Origin: Psychroflexus gondwanensis ACAM 44
GTDB lineage: Bacteria; Bacteroidota; Bacteroidia; Flavobacteriales; Flavobacteriaceae
NCBI RefSeq assembly: GCF_000355905.1
Contig: NZ_APLF01000007.1
Span: 1 to 64,000 of the forward strand
Direction of reading: 5' to 3'
DNA length: 64,000 nucleotides
Under the pieces are notes generated by a model, which saw only the letters and a program-made list of their open reading frames with translations, was not told where the DNA came from and searched no databases. The translations under genes were made by a program, and so were the position numbers. Of the stretch, positions 54,259 to 63,752 are shown one piece after another; position 1 is the first letter of the stretch, and each line of letters begins with the position of its first letter.

Positions 54259-54350
54259 AGTTGCTTTAGTATTAAGTCAGTAAAACTGAGCTATTCAGCT
54301 TTATTATTTAGTAGGACTAACTAAATTAGAAAAAGTTTAAACCTTGTCCA

Positions 54351-54385
54351 AAAAAAAACTTCGTTAAGAAACGAAGCTTTTTTTT
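54351..54385 (-). terminator. terminator after the YeeE/YedE pair
   Basis: CTTCGTT (54359-54365) pairs with AACGAAG (54370-54376), and outer A and T runs extend the stem. On the minus strand T's follow, so it ends the DUF6691 gene. Confidence 0.7.
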
Positions 54386-54403
54386 AGTAAATAGTTTTTA
54401 CGA

Positions 54404-54817
54404 TTAGTGTGGAAGTTTGTTTCTGATAAGTCCATAGATAAATGTACCTAGAATTGCACCAAAAATCACTATCAGAATAGATCCGTAACCCGCTCCTGCG
54501 AGAACATACATAGGGCCAGGACAGGCACCGGCAAGCGCCCAACCCAATCCGAATAAGATTCCACCAAATAAATAACGTGGTATACTCATGGCTTTAGGGC
54601 TTAGTTGCATGTCTTGCCCTCCTAAAGCTTTGATGTTTCGGTGTTTTATAATCTGAGTCCCAATTACTCCTATTGCCAAAGCAGAGCCTATAATACCATA
54701 CATATGGAAAGACCCAAATTCGAACATTTCATAAATTCTAAACCAAGACGCTGCTTCAGATTTGTACATGACGATACCAAAAAAGGTACCTATAATTAAG
54801 TAAACTAAGGTTTTCAT
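54404..54817 (-). CDS. DUF6691/YeeE-YedE-type membrane protein (C-terminal half)
   Basis: 137 residues with four membrane helices. The GLGWALAGACPGPMYVLAGAGYG motif, including the Cys, marks the YeeE/YedE sulfur-transport fold. It lies 4 bp downstream of a second YeeE/YedE gene; together they make up the fold that single-chain homologues cover. It probably moves thiosulfate or a sulfur compound across the inner membrane. Confidence 0.85.
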   Translation of the reverse strand: MKTLVYLIIGTFFGIVMYKSEAASWFRIYEMFEFGSFHMYGIIGSALAIGVIGTQIIKHRNIKALGGQDMQLSPKAMSIPRYLFGGILFGLGWALAGACPGPMYVLAGAGYGSILIVIFGAILGTFIYGLIRNKLPH

Positions 54818-54821
54818 ACGC

Positions 54822-55376
54822 TTAAAAAATTAAGGGATAAATAAAATTAATCATGATCAATCCTCCTATAAAAAATCCAATTACTGCAATTAATGAAGGA
54901 AGTTGCAAATTGCTTAAACCGGAAATAGCATGCCCGGAAGTACATCCCCCAGCATACCGAGATCCAAAACCGACTAGAAATCCTCCTATGAGTAAAACAG
55001 CAAGAATTTTAGGATCGCTCAAACTCTCAGTGCCAAAAATCTCTATGGGCAAGTACGCCTTTCCAGCACTGTTAATTCCATAGGATTCCAGTGTAGTAAC
55101 GACATCGGGATTGATATCGACTGTATTATCGGACAAGTAATTAGCTGATAAAAACCCTCCAATGATAGCCCCTAAAACCACAATGAGATTCCAGCGTTCT
55201 TTTTTCCAATCAAAATCAAAAAAATCTGATGCTTTACCAGCTCCTCCTATAGAACAGGCGGTTCTTAAATTGGAAGACATCCCAAATTGCTTACCTACAA
55301 ATAGCAAAGCAAACATAACTAAAGCAATAAGAGGCCCAGAAACATACCAAGGCCAAGGATTCATAATCCATTCCAT
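54822..55376 (-). CDS. YeeE/YedE-type membrane protein (N-terminal half)
   Basis: 184 residues with about five membrane helices. The motif GFGSRYAGGCTSGHAISGLS with a conserved Cys is the YeeE/YedE signature. First gene of the two-gene sulfur-transport operon. A Cys also lies at residue 41 in LRTACSIGG. Confidence 0.87.
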   Translation of the reverse strand: MEWIMNPWPWYVSGPLIALVMFALLFVGKQFGMSSNLRTACSIGGAGKASDFFDFDWKKERWNLIVVLGAIIGGFLSANYLSDNTVDINPDVVTTLESYGINSAGKAYLPIEIFGTESLSDPKILAVLLIGGFLVGFGSRYAGGCTSGHAISGLSNLQLPSLIAVIGFFIGGLIMINFIYPLIF

Positions 55377-55551
55377 AATTAAACATTTTATGCAAATTAA
55401 AGCTATAAATAGCCGTTCTACTGTAACATAGGTTACTCATTTTTCAAATCGAGTTCTTGAAACTTAGAATAAAACCTTGCAAGGTTAAAATTGAATTAAT
55501 GAAGATTTACAAACCCTTAAAAAAGTCTAATTTTATATAAAATTTATTTTT

Positions 55552-56187
55552 ATGAAACTTTCATTATTATCTGTTATAACCTTGCTATTAGCATCTATAA
55601 CTACAAATGCTCAACAAGAGTATTTTGAATACGGGTTTAAAGGAGGTCTCAATTTATCGAATATCTCGGGAGATGAAGTTTCAAACTACGAAACCAGAAC
55701 TTCTATGAATATAGGAGCATATGGTTTATATAAAATCCTACCTAAGCTGGGCATACAAGCCGAGCTGCTCTATTCTGAGCAAGGGTTTTCGGAAAGGTTT
55801 AATTCTGAAAATGTAAATATTGATGAGATTAAAAGTCTCACCAGAATGCAATATATTAATTTACCTGTTTTAGTAAGTTATAACCTTATTGAACAACTTT
55901 GGATAGAAGGTGGTGTGCAAGTTGGTTATTTGGTAAATGCTGAAGAAGAGAGAGAAGAAAGATCTATAGATGACTCAGACCAGTTGATAAGTGAAACTGA
56001 AACGATAAACCAAACTAACAGGTACGAGGGATTGGAACTGGGTTTATTAGGTGGGCTGCGCTACAAACTCAGTCAAAATTTTATGATACAAGCCCGCTAC
56101 GAAAAAAGCATAAACGACATCGACAAAGAACTTGCAGGTGACCAGTTCAATGAAGTTTGGAGCTTTTCTATAGGTTTTTTGTTTTAG
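55552..56187 (+). CDS. outer-membrane beta-barrel protein (porin/PorT-like)
   Basis: 211 residues with signal peptide MKLSLLSVITLLLASITTNAQ. Eight or so alternating strands follow (FEYGFKGGLNLSNISGD, LGIQAELLYSEQGF, INLPVLVSYNLIEQLWIEGG, WSFSIGFLF). The final Phe and barrel spacing mark an outer-membrane protein of the OMP_b-brl_2/PorT-like type. No transport substrate. Convergent with the surface-protein gene. Confidence 0.82.
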   Translation: MKLSLLSVITLLLASITTNAQQEYFEYGFKGGLNLSNISGDEVSNYETRTSMNIGAYGLYKILPKLGIQAELLYSEQGFSERFNSENVNIDEIKSLTRMQYINLPVLVSYNLIEQLWIEGGVQVGYLVNAEEEREERSIDDSDQLISETETINQTNRYEGLELGLLGGLRYKLSQNFMIQARYEKSINDIDKELAGDQFNEVWSFSIGFLF

Positions 56188-57624
56188 TTAATTGACATTT
56201 AAATTTTGAGAAAATATAACCAAAGTTCCAGATCCTGTTCCAGATAACTTTTGACCCCAAATTTCGATGAAATCGTCAGGTTCAAGTACAACTGTACCTG
56301 ATAGGGAAACGCTTGAAACGCTTGTTATATTTTCAACATAGAAAATAGCATTGGTTCTATTTAAGGTTTCCGTCCCATTTCTTCTTATAAAAAAAGAATA
56401 AAAAGCTCCTTGGGAATTTGTTCCTCTTACTGATAAAGAAGCATTAACTGAAAAAGCTCCGGCCTCTTTTCCATTATATACCAGTCTATTATTAGCGGTA
56501 ATTGATGAAAATCTTAATAAATTGATGGCAAAGTTGTTCTCAGCACTTCCTCCAGTTAATTTAAATGGAATAGTTATGCTAGTAGGCGATGTGATACCAT
56601 AACCTTGATTTAATGTTCCATCGTAATAAACATTACCCGTAGCGATATCATCGTACTCGTCCTGTATTCCTGGAGCTTGAACAAACCACTCTTTAGCAAA
56701 ATTAAGATTGGTTTGAGCAGTTGTATACCTGTTTATCATAGACTCTGAGCTTCCTGAGAAAACTGTCCCAGAAATTACGCCAACTCCAACTACTGGATTT
56801 GCTGAAACGTCTATCGCCGTTGAAGAACTATTCGCTATAGAATAACCACTCCCTTTTTGAATCAAGTCAAAGTTTCCAACAAATTTCTCAAAAGTACCGC
56901 TATTACTGGCTTGCCAGGCTTGATTATTTAATAATAAGTTAGTGATATTTGTATAAACAATACCATTTGAGTTGGATAAATACTGGACATTGCTAAAAAA
57001 AACAAATCCTACATCACTCACACTACCCACATTTCCCATACCCGAAATAATGGTATTTTGAACGAGTAAGGAGGTACCACTTGTAATGGAAAAGGCATTA
57101 CCTCCCCCAGCAATAGTTATATTTCTTATACTACCACCAGTACCCTCAAAAACATTTCCTGAAGATTTTAATAAAACGTCTTCAGAGGCATCTAATCCAG
57201 AAATATAAGCGCCATTGAGTTCTATTGGTGTATTAAGAGAAACGATTCCATTAATTTCATAATAAGTATTCTCGTCTAAAGTTATTTTCCCTCCAGAAGG
57301 ATCTGGAAAATCAGCTTGGGATTTTACTAAGACAAAATTAACACGGTTCAATCGTGATGAGCTTAAACTTTCCCAACTCGAATCATCCAAATTATAGAAA
57401 TAATAAGATTGTAAATCTGTATCAAAAACAGTTAACCCATTAGCTGGGTCAACTATAGAAGTTCTTTGTGAGGTACTCATCCTTGGAAGGAGGACACCTT
57501 GCTCGGTGGATTCTACTTCCAAAATAGACGAAGTCTGCGGATCTACTGTTCCAATACCTACTTGAGCATAATGGATTTGAAATACAAAAAGAGCAATCAA
57601 AAATAACTTTTGGCTTTTTTTCAT
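56188..57624 (-). CDS. secreted surface protein, GIGT-repeat type
   Basis: 478 residues from the ATG at 57624 (MKKSQKLFLIALFVFQIHYA). A typical N-terminus is VGIGTVDPQTSSILEVESTE, then GVLLPRMSTSQRTSIVDPAN and GLTVFDTDLQSYYFY. This pattern is common in Bacteroidota surface proteins. A long beta-rich region follows with many Ser, Gly and Asn. No enzymatic motif. Divergent from the T9SS gene with back-to-back promoters. Confidence 0.8.
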   Translation of the reverse strand: MKKSQKLFLIALFVFQIHYAQVGIGTVDPQTSSILEVESTEQGVLLPRMSTSQRTSIVDPANGLTVFDTDLQSYYFYNLDDSSWESLSSSRLNRVNFVLVKSQADFPDPSGGKITLDENTYYEINGIVSLNTPIELNGAYISGLDASEDVLLKSSGNVFEGTGGSIRNITIAGGGNAFSITSGTSLLVQNTIISGMGNVGSVSDVGFVFFSNVQYLSNSNGIVYTNITNLLLNNQAWQASNSGTFEKFVGNFDLIQKGSGYSIANSSSTAIDVSANPVVGVGVISGTVFSGSSESMINRYTTAQTNLNFAKEWFVQAPGIQDEYDDIATGNVYYDGTLNQGYGITSPTSITIPFKLTGGSAENNFAINLLRFSSITANNRLVYNGKEAGAFSVNASLSVRGTNSQGAFYSFFIRRNGTETLNRTNAIFYVENITSVSSVSLSGTVVLEPDDFIEIWGQKLSGTGSGTLVIFSQNLNVN

Positions 57625-57647
57625 AATTATATTATAATTTATTGTTG

Positions 57648-57655
57648 CAAATTTA
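57648..57655 (-). promoter_or_regulatory. TAnnTTTG -7 element, surface protein
   Basis: The minus strand reads TAAATTTG, 24 bp from the ATG at 57624. Confidence 0.5.
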
Positions 57656-57656
57656 G

Positions 57657-57664
57657 TAATTTTG
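57657..57664 (+). promoter_or_regulatory. TAnnTTTG -7 element, T9SS protein
   Basis: TAATTTTG, 4 bp before the ATG at 57669 and one base from the divergent -7 element. Confidence 0.5.
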
Positions 57665-57668
57665 CTTA

Positions 57669-59492
57669 ATGAAAAAAGCACTTTTGATTATTATTTTAAT
57701 TGTCTTCTCACAAAGTTTAATGAGCCAAGTTTATGTGGGTGAATCTACTTTAGTGGTTTTAGAGAATTCTGTCAATTTATCGATTGGTGGCGATCTTCGC
57801 CATGAAGGACGTTTTTTGGGAAGTGGACAACTTAAGTTAATAGGAGATCAAGCACAATCGATTTCAGGAGAAGGTCTCATCGAACATTTCAGTATTGATA
57901 AAGGTTCTGGACAAGTTGAAGTAACAAATGGAAACCAAGATGTCTTTAGAACCTTTGAAATTCATGGAGGGGCTTTTTCTCCAAACGGCCGTTTGACTTT
58001 AAAAAGCAACGACACGCTAACCGCCCAGATGGGAATAAATACAGGCGGAAGCATAACTGGAGACTTGGTAATTGAACGTTTTATTCCTCAATCCAACAGA
58101 GCCTTTAGGTACTTCTCTTCCCCTGTTTCTACCTCAGGTCCAATTTTAGATAACCTACAAGAAGGTCAACACAATACTGGAACCAATTATCCTACAGATA
58201 ATATAGATAGCATAGCAGGTTTCGGAACACACATTACGGGTTCAAAGTCTGGAAATAATGGGTTCGATGCAACACTTTCCGGAAACTCCTCTCTTTATAG
58301 TTGGGATGAAGGCCCACAGTCATGGTCTGCTTTTGCTAATACAGATACCGAAAAATTCGATAAAGGCGAGAGTTTTACTTTATTGATAAGAGGAGATAGA
58401 TCTACTACCTTAAATTCCAACACAGCAATTGGTCCAGAAACAACCTTAAGATTAACAGGAAATCCTGCTATTTTAGGCTTTACAAAACAGGTCAATTTGA
58501 TAACAGATAATAGTTTTATTTTGCTGAGTAATCCCTACCATAGTAGTATTGATGCTAATTCTATCATGAATAATAATCCCAATCTCAATGAAAGTTTTAT
58601 TTACGTTTACGACCCTACACTAAATACTCGTGGAGGTTATGCAACTGTCGAATTACCTGCGGGGACTAATGCTCAAGGTTCTGATGCTAATCAATTTATA
58701 CAGCCTTGGCAAGCTGTTTTCGTTGAAGCAAAAAATACTGGGGCAACCTCGATTTCTATCAACTACACTGAAAATTACAAGGATATTTCTCAACTTCAGC
58801 CTTCAAGTTTCAACCAAGAATCGAGAATCGATGTGTTGTTGCAGTCCAATAATAAAACCATTGATGCTACCAGTCTTAAGCTAAAAGCAGGATCAAATTC
58901 AGAAGTTGATCTAAAGGACGCTAAAAAATTTCAGAATTACGATGAGAGTTTATCTATCTATTCACAGGGTAGATATTTGAGTATTGAAGAACGAGGATTC
59001 CCAGAAGAAATAGATACTATAATGCTGAGTTTGAAAAACAAAAGAAAAGGCGCTTACCAATTTAAAGTAAACCCCTCAAATGTGTCTGAAACAGATATGG
59101 TTTTAAAGGACTTTTATTTGGATCTTGAATATCCGATAAATGAAGGTGAATTCACAGTAGATTACCAGGTTGCTGAAGGAGAACCAGACCTTAGATATGG
59201 TTTCATTATAGAGTCGAACTCGTTATCTAACGAGGACACAATCCCTCAAAACTTTAAGGTTTATCCCAATCCTGTAAATGATAAGTTTAATATTCAAGGC
59301 TTATCTAGCTCGAGCGAAAGTTATAGCTTCAGTATTTATTCGCTATTAGGACAAAAAGTAGATGCTGGTCAATTTAAAAGTACCACGTCTCCTTTTAGTT
59401 ATGATGCTAGTTCACTCTCTACAGGGGTCTATTTAGTGACTATTATAGGCGAAAACAACCAAAAAGAAATCGTTAAACTGATTAAGCTTTAA
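57669..59492 (+). CDS. secreted protein with T9SS type A sorting domain
   Basis: 607 residues, signal peptide MKKALLIIILIVFSQSLMSQ. The N-terminal region (20-370) is beta-rich with no known catalytic motif (LRHEGRFLGSGQLKLIGDQA, ALTLKSN-like blocks). The C-terminal T9SS type A domain is clear: FKVYPNPVNDKFNIQGLSSS, then YSLLGQKVDAGQF and LSTGVYLVTI, ending IVKLIKL. It is secreted and may be an adhesin or surface protein. Convergent with bioA, overlapping by 11 bp. Confidence 0.85.
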   Translation: MKKALLIIILIVFSQSLMSQVYVGESTLVVLENSVNLSIGGDLRHEGRFLGSGQLKLIGDQAQSISGEGLIEHFSIDKGSGQVEVTNGNQDVFRTFEIHGGAFSPNGRLTLKSNDTLTAQMGINTGGSITGDLVIERFIPQSNRAFRYFSSPVSTSGPILDNLQEGQHNTGTNYPTDNIDSIAGFGTHITGSKSGNNGFDATLSGNSSLYSWDEGPQSWSAFANTDTEKFDKGESFTLLIRGDRSTTLNSNTAIGPETTLRLTGNPAILGFTKQVNLITDNSFILLSNPYHSSIDANSIMNNNPNLNESFIYVYDPTLNTRGGYATVELPAGTNAQGSDANQFIQPWQAVFVEAKNTGATSISINYTENYKDISQLQPSSFNQESRIDVLLQSNNKTIDATSLKLKAGSNSEVDLKDAKKFQNYDESLSIYSQGRYLSIEERGFPEEIDTIMLSLKNKRKGAYQFKVNPSNVSETDMVLKDFYLDLEYPINEGEFTVDYQVAEGEPDLRYGFIIESNSLSNEDTIPQNFKVYPNPVNDKFNIQGLSSSSESYSFSIYSLLGQKVDAGQFKSTTSPFSYDASSLSTGVYLVTIIGENNQKEIVKLIKL

Positions 59493-60810
59493 GAGCTCTT
59501 TCTTCTAAAATACTGAGGTAATCTTCAATCACAGCGTATATCTTAGCCAACTGCGCTTCTGTAATTACATAAGGAGGTAGAATATAAATGGTTTTTCCCA
59601 GCGGTCTTAAAAAGATCCCCTTACTCATAAAATATTGAAACATCTCATCACGAGCATTGCCATAGCGCTCCATTTCCAGATTTAGATCTAAAGCTAAGAT
59701 TACACCAATCTGTCTTACCTCTCCAACCATAGGATGCTTACGCATTTTATCGGCAAACAGTTGATTGAGACTCATAATGGTTTTGATAGAGTCTTGGATC
59801 TCTCGAGATTGAAGGAGTTCAATCCCTGCAATAGCCGCAGCACAGGCTAACGGATTTCCCGTGTAGGTATGACCATGAAACAAACCTTTGGCGACGTTAT
59901 CGGCATAAAAGGCTTTGTAAACTTTTTTTGTACAACTTGTAATTCCCATACCCACCATTCCTGCAGAAAGGGCTTTACTTAAACACATAACGTCGGGTTG
60001 TTGGGTTAAGTAATCTGAGGCAAAATGTTTACCTGTTTTTCCAAAACCTGTCATGACCTCATCGGCAACGCAAATCACATCTTGAGCTTTACACAATTTC
60101 AAAATATCTTCTAGCCCTTTAAGATCATAAGTCTGCATGGCGGCAGCTCCTTGAACCAAAGGCTCGTAGATAAAGCCTGCAATGGCATTTTCTTTTAAAA
60201 TCGACTTCAATTGCGTAATAACCTCATCATTATTTTGACCATCTGGCTTAGGAAGTCTAATCACTTTTATAAAATGGTCTTCAAAAGCGCCATTATATAC
60301 AGATAAACTGGAAACCGACATGGCTCCAAAGGTATCTCCATGAAATCCATCTTCCAAAGCTAACATGACTTTACGATCGTTTCCTTGGTTATGATGGTAC
60401 TGCAAAGCCATTTTTATACCAATCTCGGTTGCCGTAGAGCCATTATCATTGAAAAAGAGTTTGCTTTGATTTTTAGGTAAAATCTCCATCAATTTCTCAG
60501 ACAATTCTACCGCAGGTTCATGGGTAAACCCGCTAAAAACCACCTGATCCAAAGTATCCATTTGAGCCTTTACCTTTTTCACAATTTCAGGATGGCAATG
60601 CCCATACATACTGGTGTACCAAGAAGCGATAGCGTCTATATAGGTTTTTCCAGACTCATCTTTTAGGATCGCTCCCTTTGCCGATTTTATAGCTAGTAGC
60701 TCTGGGTTTAATTTATGCTGAGTAAGAGGGTGCCAAATATACTTTTGGTCCCGCTTAGAAATAGAAGGCTTGGTAAATGGTAATGAAATAGACTTCCCGA
60801 AAAGTTTCAT
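59482..60810 (-). CDS. bioA: adenosylmethionine-8-amino-7-oxononanoate aminotransferase
   Basis: 442 residues. The PLP fold signatures HPLTQHK at the start, the SAM-aminotransferase Tyr/Ser blocks (IDAIASWYTSMYGHCHPEIV), Asp in CVADEVMTGFGKTG and the Schiff-base Lys in CLSKALSAGM are intact. It makes 7,8-diaminopelargonate in biotin synthesis. Downstream of bioD with a 72-bp gap. Confidence 0.94.
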   Translation of the reverse strand: MKLFGKSISLPFTKPSISKRDQKYIWHPLTQHKLNPELLAIKSAKGAILKDESGKTYIDAIASWYTSMYGHCHPEIVKKVKAQMDTLDQVVFSGFTHEPAVELSEKLMEILPKNQSKLFFNDNGSTATEIGIKMALQYHHNQGNDRKVMLALEDGFHGDTFGAMSVSSLSVYNGAFEDHFIKVIRLPKPDGQNNDEVITQLKSILKENAIAGFIYEPLVQGAAAMQTYDLKGLEDILKLCKAQDVICVADEVMTGFGKTGKHFASDYLTQQPDVMCLSKALSAGMVGMGITSCTKKVYKAFYADNVAKGLFHGHTYTGNPLACAAAIAGIELLQSREIQDSIKTIMSLNQLFADKMRKHPMVGEVRQIGVILALDLNLEMERYGNARDEMFQYFMSKGIFLRPLGKTIYILPPYVITEAQLAKIYAVIEDYLSILEERALKA

Positions 60811-60882
60811 GGTCTTTTATTTATTGCAAAGTTAAGGAGTTTAAAGCTAAGTATTCTCTCTTCTGAATCTAATCCACATGGC

Positions 60883-61506
60883 TTAAAACTTCTCTAAATT
60901 TAGCTTTAAACGTTCCGCATGCTTTAGAATCACCTCTTTTGAAATTTGACTTTCTTCTGGAATACTTCCCAAGGAAAGGAGTTGAGTTTTATCTAAAATA
61001 ATACGTTCAGTTGTTGGATGTTCATTTCCATTAAAAAGAATACCAATATTCGTAAACCCGCGGTTTTTTAAAGCTTCCACGGAGAGTAGTGTATGATTGA
61101 TACTTCCTAAGTAATGTCTGGAAACCAAAATGATTTTATCTGTTTTTTCAATTAAATCGATGATACAATCCTTGTTATTTAAGGGTACCATTAAGCCTCC
61201 CGCCCCCTCAATTACCAAATGATTTTGGGTTTTCGGCCTACTTATAGATTTCAGATCGATGGTGACCTCATCAATTTCTGCAGCAGCATGAGGGCTCATG
61301 GGTGTTTTCAAAGCATAGGCGTTATTGAAAAATTTCGATTTAGAGTTCGAAATCAAAGCCTTGACTTTATCAGTATCAGAATACTCCAAATCTCCAGCTT
61401 GTATGGGTTTGAAATAATCTGCCCGAAGAGCTTCGGTCACTACTGCTGAAACTATGGTTTTGCCGACTTCAGTGCCAATGCCAGTAATAAAGTATGTCTT
61501 AGTCAT
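60883..61506 (-). CDS. bioD: dethiobiotin synthetase
   Basis: 207 residues. The P-loop is GIGTEVGKT (9-17); EGAGGLMVPLN and LVSRHYLGSINHTLLSVEAL identify BioD. It closes the ureido ring of dethiobiotin using CO2 and ATP. Its start overlaps the stop of the carboxypeptidase-like gene by 8 bp. Confidence 0.94.
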   Translation of the reverse strand: MTKTYFITGIGTEVGKTIVSAVVTEALRADYFKPIQAGDLEYSDTDKVKALISNSKSKFFNNAYALKTPMSPHAAAEIDEVTIDLKSISRPKTQNHLVIEGAGGLMVPLNNKDCIIDLIEKTDKIILVSRHYLGSINHTLLSVEALKNRGFTNIGILFNGNEHPTTERIILDKTQLLSLGSIPEESQISKEVILKHAERLKLNLEKF

Positions 61507-62587
61507 GTGGTTGATAATTTATGGGGAGCATGTTTCCGAGTCTACCTTTACTCATGTCTCCAGAAAATAAAATATTATTGATTTGAGTATGATTTCCGTA
61601 ATCATCCACATAAAAGACTTTGGTCTTAAAAGTGATATCGGAACGATCATCTTTATGGAGTAAAGCTACTTTTTTTTGGAATTTATTTCTGATCAAAGTA
61701 CTGTCAATATTTAGGTTTTCAAAATCATTTCCTAGAATAGTGATTTCATAACTATCCTCATAAGATTCCACTCCAAGAACTCGAGAAGCTCTCACCTTTC
61801 GGTTTACTTTTTTAATATCAAATACACTTGAAGCTGGCACTTGAAAACTCTTATGAAAAAGTTTAAATTTGCTTTCTTCCAAATGACCTGAGCATAGGCT
61901 TTTAAAAAAATGCATGGAAGAACCTTTATAAGCTTTTAAGCGTTTCCTTTTTATTCTTCGATCTTCTTCTGCTATATTTTCAAAAAAAGATGTTCCACCA
62001 AAATAATTGGTTTTTTGATAATCCTTATCCAGAGTTACTCTAGTAAAATCTGAAATAAAATCTACCAGATCAAATTCTACTTTGTAACCCAATTCCTTAT
62101 TTATCACTTGAAGGGGTTGCCTAGCTGATGCATAAAGGCTTTTCTCATCTTTATCGTAATAAAAACGAATATCATCTTCATTTAAAATACGGGCTCTTCT
62201 TCCGGCTTTGGTTCTTCCAAGAAAATCGTGTTTGAAAGCCTTTAGCATTTGCTCTCGAGTAAAGGGAGATGTATCAAAAACGACTTCATCCAATTGATTT
62301 TCCTTTGGGATTAAGCTTATCTCATAATTCGTTTTTGGATCTGGATTGGGTAGGTAAAATGTTTCAAAACCTAAAAATCTTATGACTAGTGTAAGGTTGG
62401 ATTGTTCTTTGAACTCGATATTGAAAGTTCCATCTTTCCTGCTTAGTGTACCAATTGTACTTCCATCAAAATAAATAGTAGCCCCAGATAGACTATTATC
62501 TTTATCATCTACGATTTTTCCTTTGATTTCTTGTGCATTCAGTTGATAACAAAGTAGAAAGGCAATACTTGCAAAAAAGAATTTCAT
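61499..62587 (-). CDS. exported carboxypeptidase-regulatory-like domain protein in the biotin operon
   Basis: 362 residues with signal peptide MKFFFASIAFLLCYQLNAQ. The domain EIKGKIVDDKDNSLSGATIY (about 20-95) is CarboxypepD_reg-like/SusC N-terminal type. The C-terminal part (about 105-362) has basic and aromatic blocks (FLGRTKAGRRARILNEDDIR) and no barrel signature. Probably an outer-membrane or periplasmic protein. It overlaps bioD by 8 bp and follows bioF by 4 bp, so it is transcribed with biotin genes. Function unknown. Confidence 0.8.
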   Translation of the reverse strand: MKFFFASIAFLLCYQLNAQEIKGKIVDDKDNSLSGATIYFDGSTIGTLSRKDGTFNIEFKEQSNLTLVIRFLGFETFYLPNPDPKTNYEISLIPKENQLDEVVFDTSPFTREQMLKAFKHDFLGRTKAGRRARILNEDDIRFYYDKDEKSLYASARQPLQVINKELGYKVEFDLVDFISDFTRVTLDKDYQKTNYFGGTSFFENIAEEDRRIKRKRLKAYKGSSMHFFKSLCSGHLEESKFKLFHKSFQVPASSVFDIKKVNRKVRASRVLGVESYEDSYEITILGNDFENLNIDSTLIRNKFQKKVALLHKDDRSDITFKTKVFYVDDYGNHTQINNILFSGDMSKGRLGNMLPINYQPHD

Positions 62588-62591
62588 ATCT

Positions 62592-63752
62592 CTAGTTTAA
62601 AAGTTCTGATAATTTACTTAAACTTTTTGAAATTTCAGCTTCTGTATTATAGCTATGCAAGCAAAACCTCAACCTTTCACTTCCTTTTGGAACTGTTGGC
62701 GATAAGATGGGTCTTACATCAAAGCCTTCTGCCTGAAGTTGGTTTGAAATTGTCTTTACCTTTTGGTTTCCTCCAATCACACAGGATTGAATTGCAGAGT
62801 TGCTTTCTATAAAATAGCTCGCCAGTTCATGGGTCTTTAGGGTTTCTAAAAAATAACAAATGATAGACCTTAAGCTTTCAAAATCTTGCGATTGAGTTCT
62901 CAAATAGTCATGAGCTGCCCAGTTTCTAGCTATAGTATCTTGACCAAGAGCTGTGGTATAAATAAAGCTTTTTGCAAAATTGATCAAGTAATCTTGTAAA
63001 TCCTGTGAGCCTAGAATCACTGCACCGTGGGATCCAAACGATTTACCAAAAGTAATAATTCGAGCAAAGATCTTATTCCCTAAATCTCTGTAACCTGTTT
63101 TAGACAAAGTTCCTATGGCATGGGCTTCGTCCAAAATAAAGCAAGCCCCATAAGTTTCACAGACCTCTAAGGCCGCCTCTACGTCAACTTCATCACCATC
63201 CATGGAAAAAACATGCTCCGTTATGACATAAATGGTTTCAAATTGATTTTGAAATTTGGAAAGTTTAGCTTCCAAATCCTTCAGATTATTGTGTTGGAAT
63301 TTATAGGAATGAGCAGGACTCAACGAAATACCGTCTCTTATAGAGGCATGACTTAATTCGTCATAAAGAATTAAATCGTGACGTTGTGCAACTGATGAGA
63401 TAAGACCTAAATTAGCATCATAGCCTGAGTTAAAGATCAAGGCGCTTTCAGCATCATATTGCTTGGCTAAGTAGTTCTCGAAATCTGTAATTAAAGGATA
63501 GTTTCCGGACAGCAGTCTTGAGCCAGTAGCCCCATGAAGTTGACTGGAATACTCTTTAAGTTTTCGCTGAGCAAATTCAGAAATAGCTTGACTTTTTGAA
63601 AAACCTAAGTAATCGTTTGAGGAAAAATCAACTAAGCTTGAATCTGAAATCTTAAGCACTCGGAATGATCCCTCATCTTTACGTTTATCGAGTTTCTCTT
63701 GTAAAGTCTCAGGAAATTTAAGTTTTAGGGGTTGAATCTTTCTCATTTTCAC
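62592..63752 (-). CDS. bioF: 8-amino-7-oxononanoate synthase-type aminotransferase
   Basis: 386 residues (ATG at 63752, or Met3). The alpha-oxoamine synthase fold shows DFSSNDYLGFSKS, GATGSRLLSGNYPL, DEAHAIGTLSKTG and the PLP Lys in TFGKSFGSHGAVI. In this operon it most likely makes 7-keto-8-aminopelargonate from pimeloyl thioester and alanine. The first 35 bp overlap the antiporter subunit gene. Confidence 0.88.
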   Translation of the reverse strand: MKMRKIQPLKLKFPETLQEKLDKRKDEGSFRVLKISDSSLVDFSSNDYLGFSKSQAISEFAQRKLKEYSSQLHGATGSRLLSGNYPLITDFENYLAKQYDAESALIFNSGYDANLGLISSVAQRHDLILYDELSHASIRDGISLSPAHSYKFQHNNLKDLEAKLSKFQNQFETIYVITEHVFSMDGDEVDVEAALEVCETYGACFILDEAHAIGTLSKTGYRDLGNKIFARIITFGKSFGSHGAVILGSQDLQDYLINFAKSFIYTTALGQDTIARNWAAHDYLRTQSQDFESLRSIICYFLETLKTHELASYFIESNSAIQSCVIGGNQKVKTISNQLQAEGFDVRPILSPTVPKGSERLRFCLHSYNTEAEISKSLSKLSELLN

